A stretch of DNA of 7,160 nucleotides from Methanomicrobiales archaeon. GTDB taxonomy: Archaea > Halobacteriota > Methanomicrobia > Methanomicrobiales > JACTUA01. The translations under genes and the position numbers were made by a program. The stretch is from NCBI GenBank assembly GCA_028678905.1, contig JAJRCO010000151.1, positions 1-7,160 of the forward strand. Direction: 5' to 3'. Shown one piece after another: positions 6,510-7,160 of the stretch; the stretch's first letter is position 1; each line of letters starts with the position of its first letter. The notes beneath the pieces are model-generated. The model was given only the letters and a program-made list of their open reading frames with translations. It was not told the DNA's origin and made no database searches.

Positions 6510-6541
6510 ATCGAAATGGCCATTGTATCCTGGTTCGCAGG

Positions 6542-6552
6542 AAAATATAGCC
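6542..6552 (-). promoter_or_regulatory. TATA-like box of the PEGA gene
   Basis: The minus strand reads GGCTATATTTT, centred about 53 bases before ATG at 6494. A start about 25 bases downstream would leave a leader of roughly 27 bases. This is the best TATA match in the window and lies in the only gap before the PEGA gene. Confidence 0.5.
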
Positions 6553-6577
6553 AATGTGGGAGAGTACGGCCATGCAA

Positions 6578-7160
6578 CTAATAAATGGTATGGTTCGCAT
6601 TCCTGTCCCGGGAAAAAGAATCGTTGCAGAATATCTTCCCAGGTAAGGAATGAGATACCCTCTCTGTCATATCAGCCAATCCACCTTCCGGAAGGGTGAC
6701 CTCCCATTCCCGCACAGTGTAGTTTCCATCACTTTCCCTAACGGTGATGCTCACCTGGGCGGTCTTCTCATAGGATTCAACCTGATCCAGACTGAGTACC
6801 AGAGAAACGGGAATGGTGTACGTGCCCACGAGCCGCGGGGTCATCGGGAAGATCACGGTCTGGGGCTGGTTGGGCAGCAGAGAGAGGTGAACCAGGGCAT
6901 CAGAGCTCAGATCCATACCCTGGGGGAGTCTACGTATTCCTACGAGAGAAGCGGTGACGGGGGCCGTAGATGAGACCGTCGCCACAAGGCGGAGGGGGCT
7001 ATCCTTCCGGATGGTTCCATCGATACTGAGGGTAAGATATCCTTGCGGCGGAGGCGGAATAAGGCTATTTATCAGCGCGAGATTGGCATAGGCTGCCATA
7101 CGAATTTCATCCGTGCGGGTATGGATAGCAAGGTCTTTTAAGTACGGAGTTATCGAGCTC
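6578..7160 (-). CDS. C-terminal part of an exported-looking beta-sandwich protein (runs off right edge)
   Basis: The reading frame is open from the TAG stop (6580-6578) to the window edge, giving 193 visible residues. An internal ATG at 7099 would leave 173, but no signal peptide or strong ribosome site precedes it. The codons before it (PYLKDLAIHTRTDEIR) read like ordinary protein, so the gene most likely begins outside the window. After a helix-like stretch (RMAAYANLALINSLI) and four prolines, the protein is strand-rich: YLTLSIDGTI, PLRLVATVSSTAPVTASLVGI, LVGTYTIPVSLVLSL, KTAQVSITVRE. These alternate like one or two Ig-like domains of archaeal surface proteins. There is no transmembrane or sorting tail; it ends NANHTIY. 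The family is not recognised. Same strand as the PEGA gene, 83 bp before it, with a separate promoter between them. Confidence 0.6.
   Translation of the reverse strand, partial: SSITPYLKDLAIHTRTDEIRMAAYANLALINSLIPPPPQGYLTLSIDGTIRKDSPLRLVATVSSTAPVTASLVGIRRLPQGMDLSSDALVHLSLLPNQPQTVIFPMTPRLVGTYTIPVSLVLSLDQVESYEKTAQVSITVRESDGNYTVREWEVTLPEGGLADMTERVSHSLPGKIFCNDSFSRDRNANHTIY

Noticed and set aside
6495..6554. TTG at 6554 as the start of the PEGA protein
   Set aside because: It would place 20 hydrophilic residues before the signal peptide and lie at the TATA-like box itself. ATG at 6494 gives a normal signal peptide with correct promoter spacing.

Overview
The window looks like a piece of a methanogenic euryarchaeal chromosome, most likely of the Methanomicrobiales or a relative. 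This is inferred from gene content and signals, not from a marker gene. The clues are a PKD/PEGA surface protein ending in a PGF-CTERM-type (archaeosortase) tail, a very long TPR solenoid protein, TATA-like boxes 30-55 bp ahead of start codons, and oligo-T terminators directly after stop codons. No tRNA, rRNA, CRISPR array, transposase or insertion sequence was seen.

Layout. One gene reads rightward: a right-handed beta-helix lipoprotein (3-1382) whose start is probably left of the window. It meets a stack of five leftward genes head-on, and the stop codons overlap by 4 bp. In their own direction of transcription the leftward genes are: (1) the C-terminal part of an exported-looking beta-sandwich protein that runs off the right edge (7160-6578); (2) a 571-residue surface protein with a signal peptide, PKD domain, second Ig-like domain, four PEGA domains and PGF-CTERM anchor (6494-4779); (3) a 169-residue protein of unknown family, 18 bp downstream and probably co-transcribed with gene 2 (4760-4251); (4) a 738-residue protein that is almost entirely 20 tandem TPR units (4156-1940); and (5) a small cupin-fold protein (1876-1379).

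Transcription units, inferred from sequence. Genes 2 and 3 form a two-gene unit with a TATA-like box near 6547 and a double T6 terminator at 4222-4238. The TPR gene has its own TATA-like box, a good Shine-Dalgarno site and a small inverted repeat across the expected transcription start. It ends with a short hairpin plus T-tract at 1902-1938, and this T-rich stretch probably also serves as the cupin promoter. Gaps between genes are all under 90 bp, so no gene-free stretch is long.

Function. Two or three products (beta-helix lipoprotein, PKD/PEGA protein, right-edge fragment) are predicted to lie outside the membrane. The TPR, cupin and unknown proteins look cytoplasmic. Nothing visible ties all six into one pathway. 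No clearly new system can be claimed. The most open questions are the unknown 169-residue protein paired with the PEGA surface protein, the metal-ligand-poor cupin, and the interlocked convergent gene ends.
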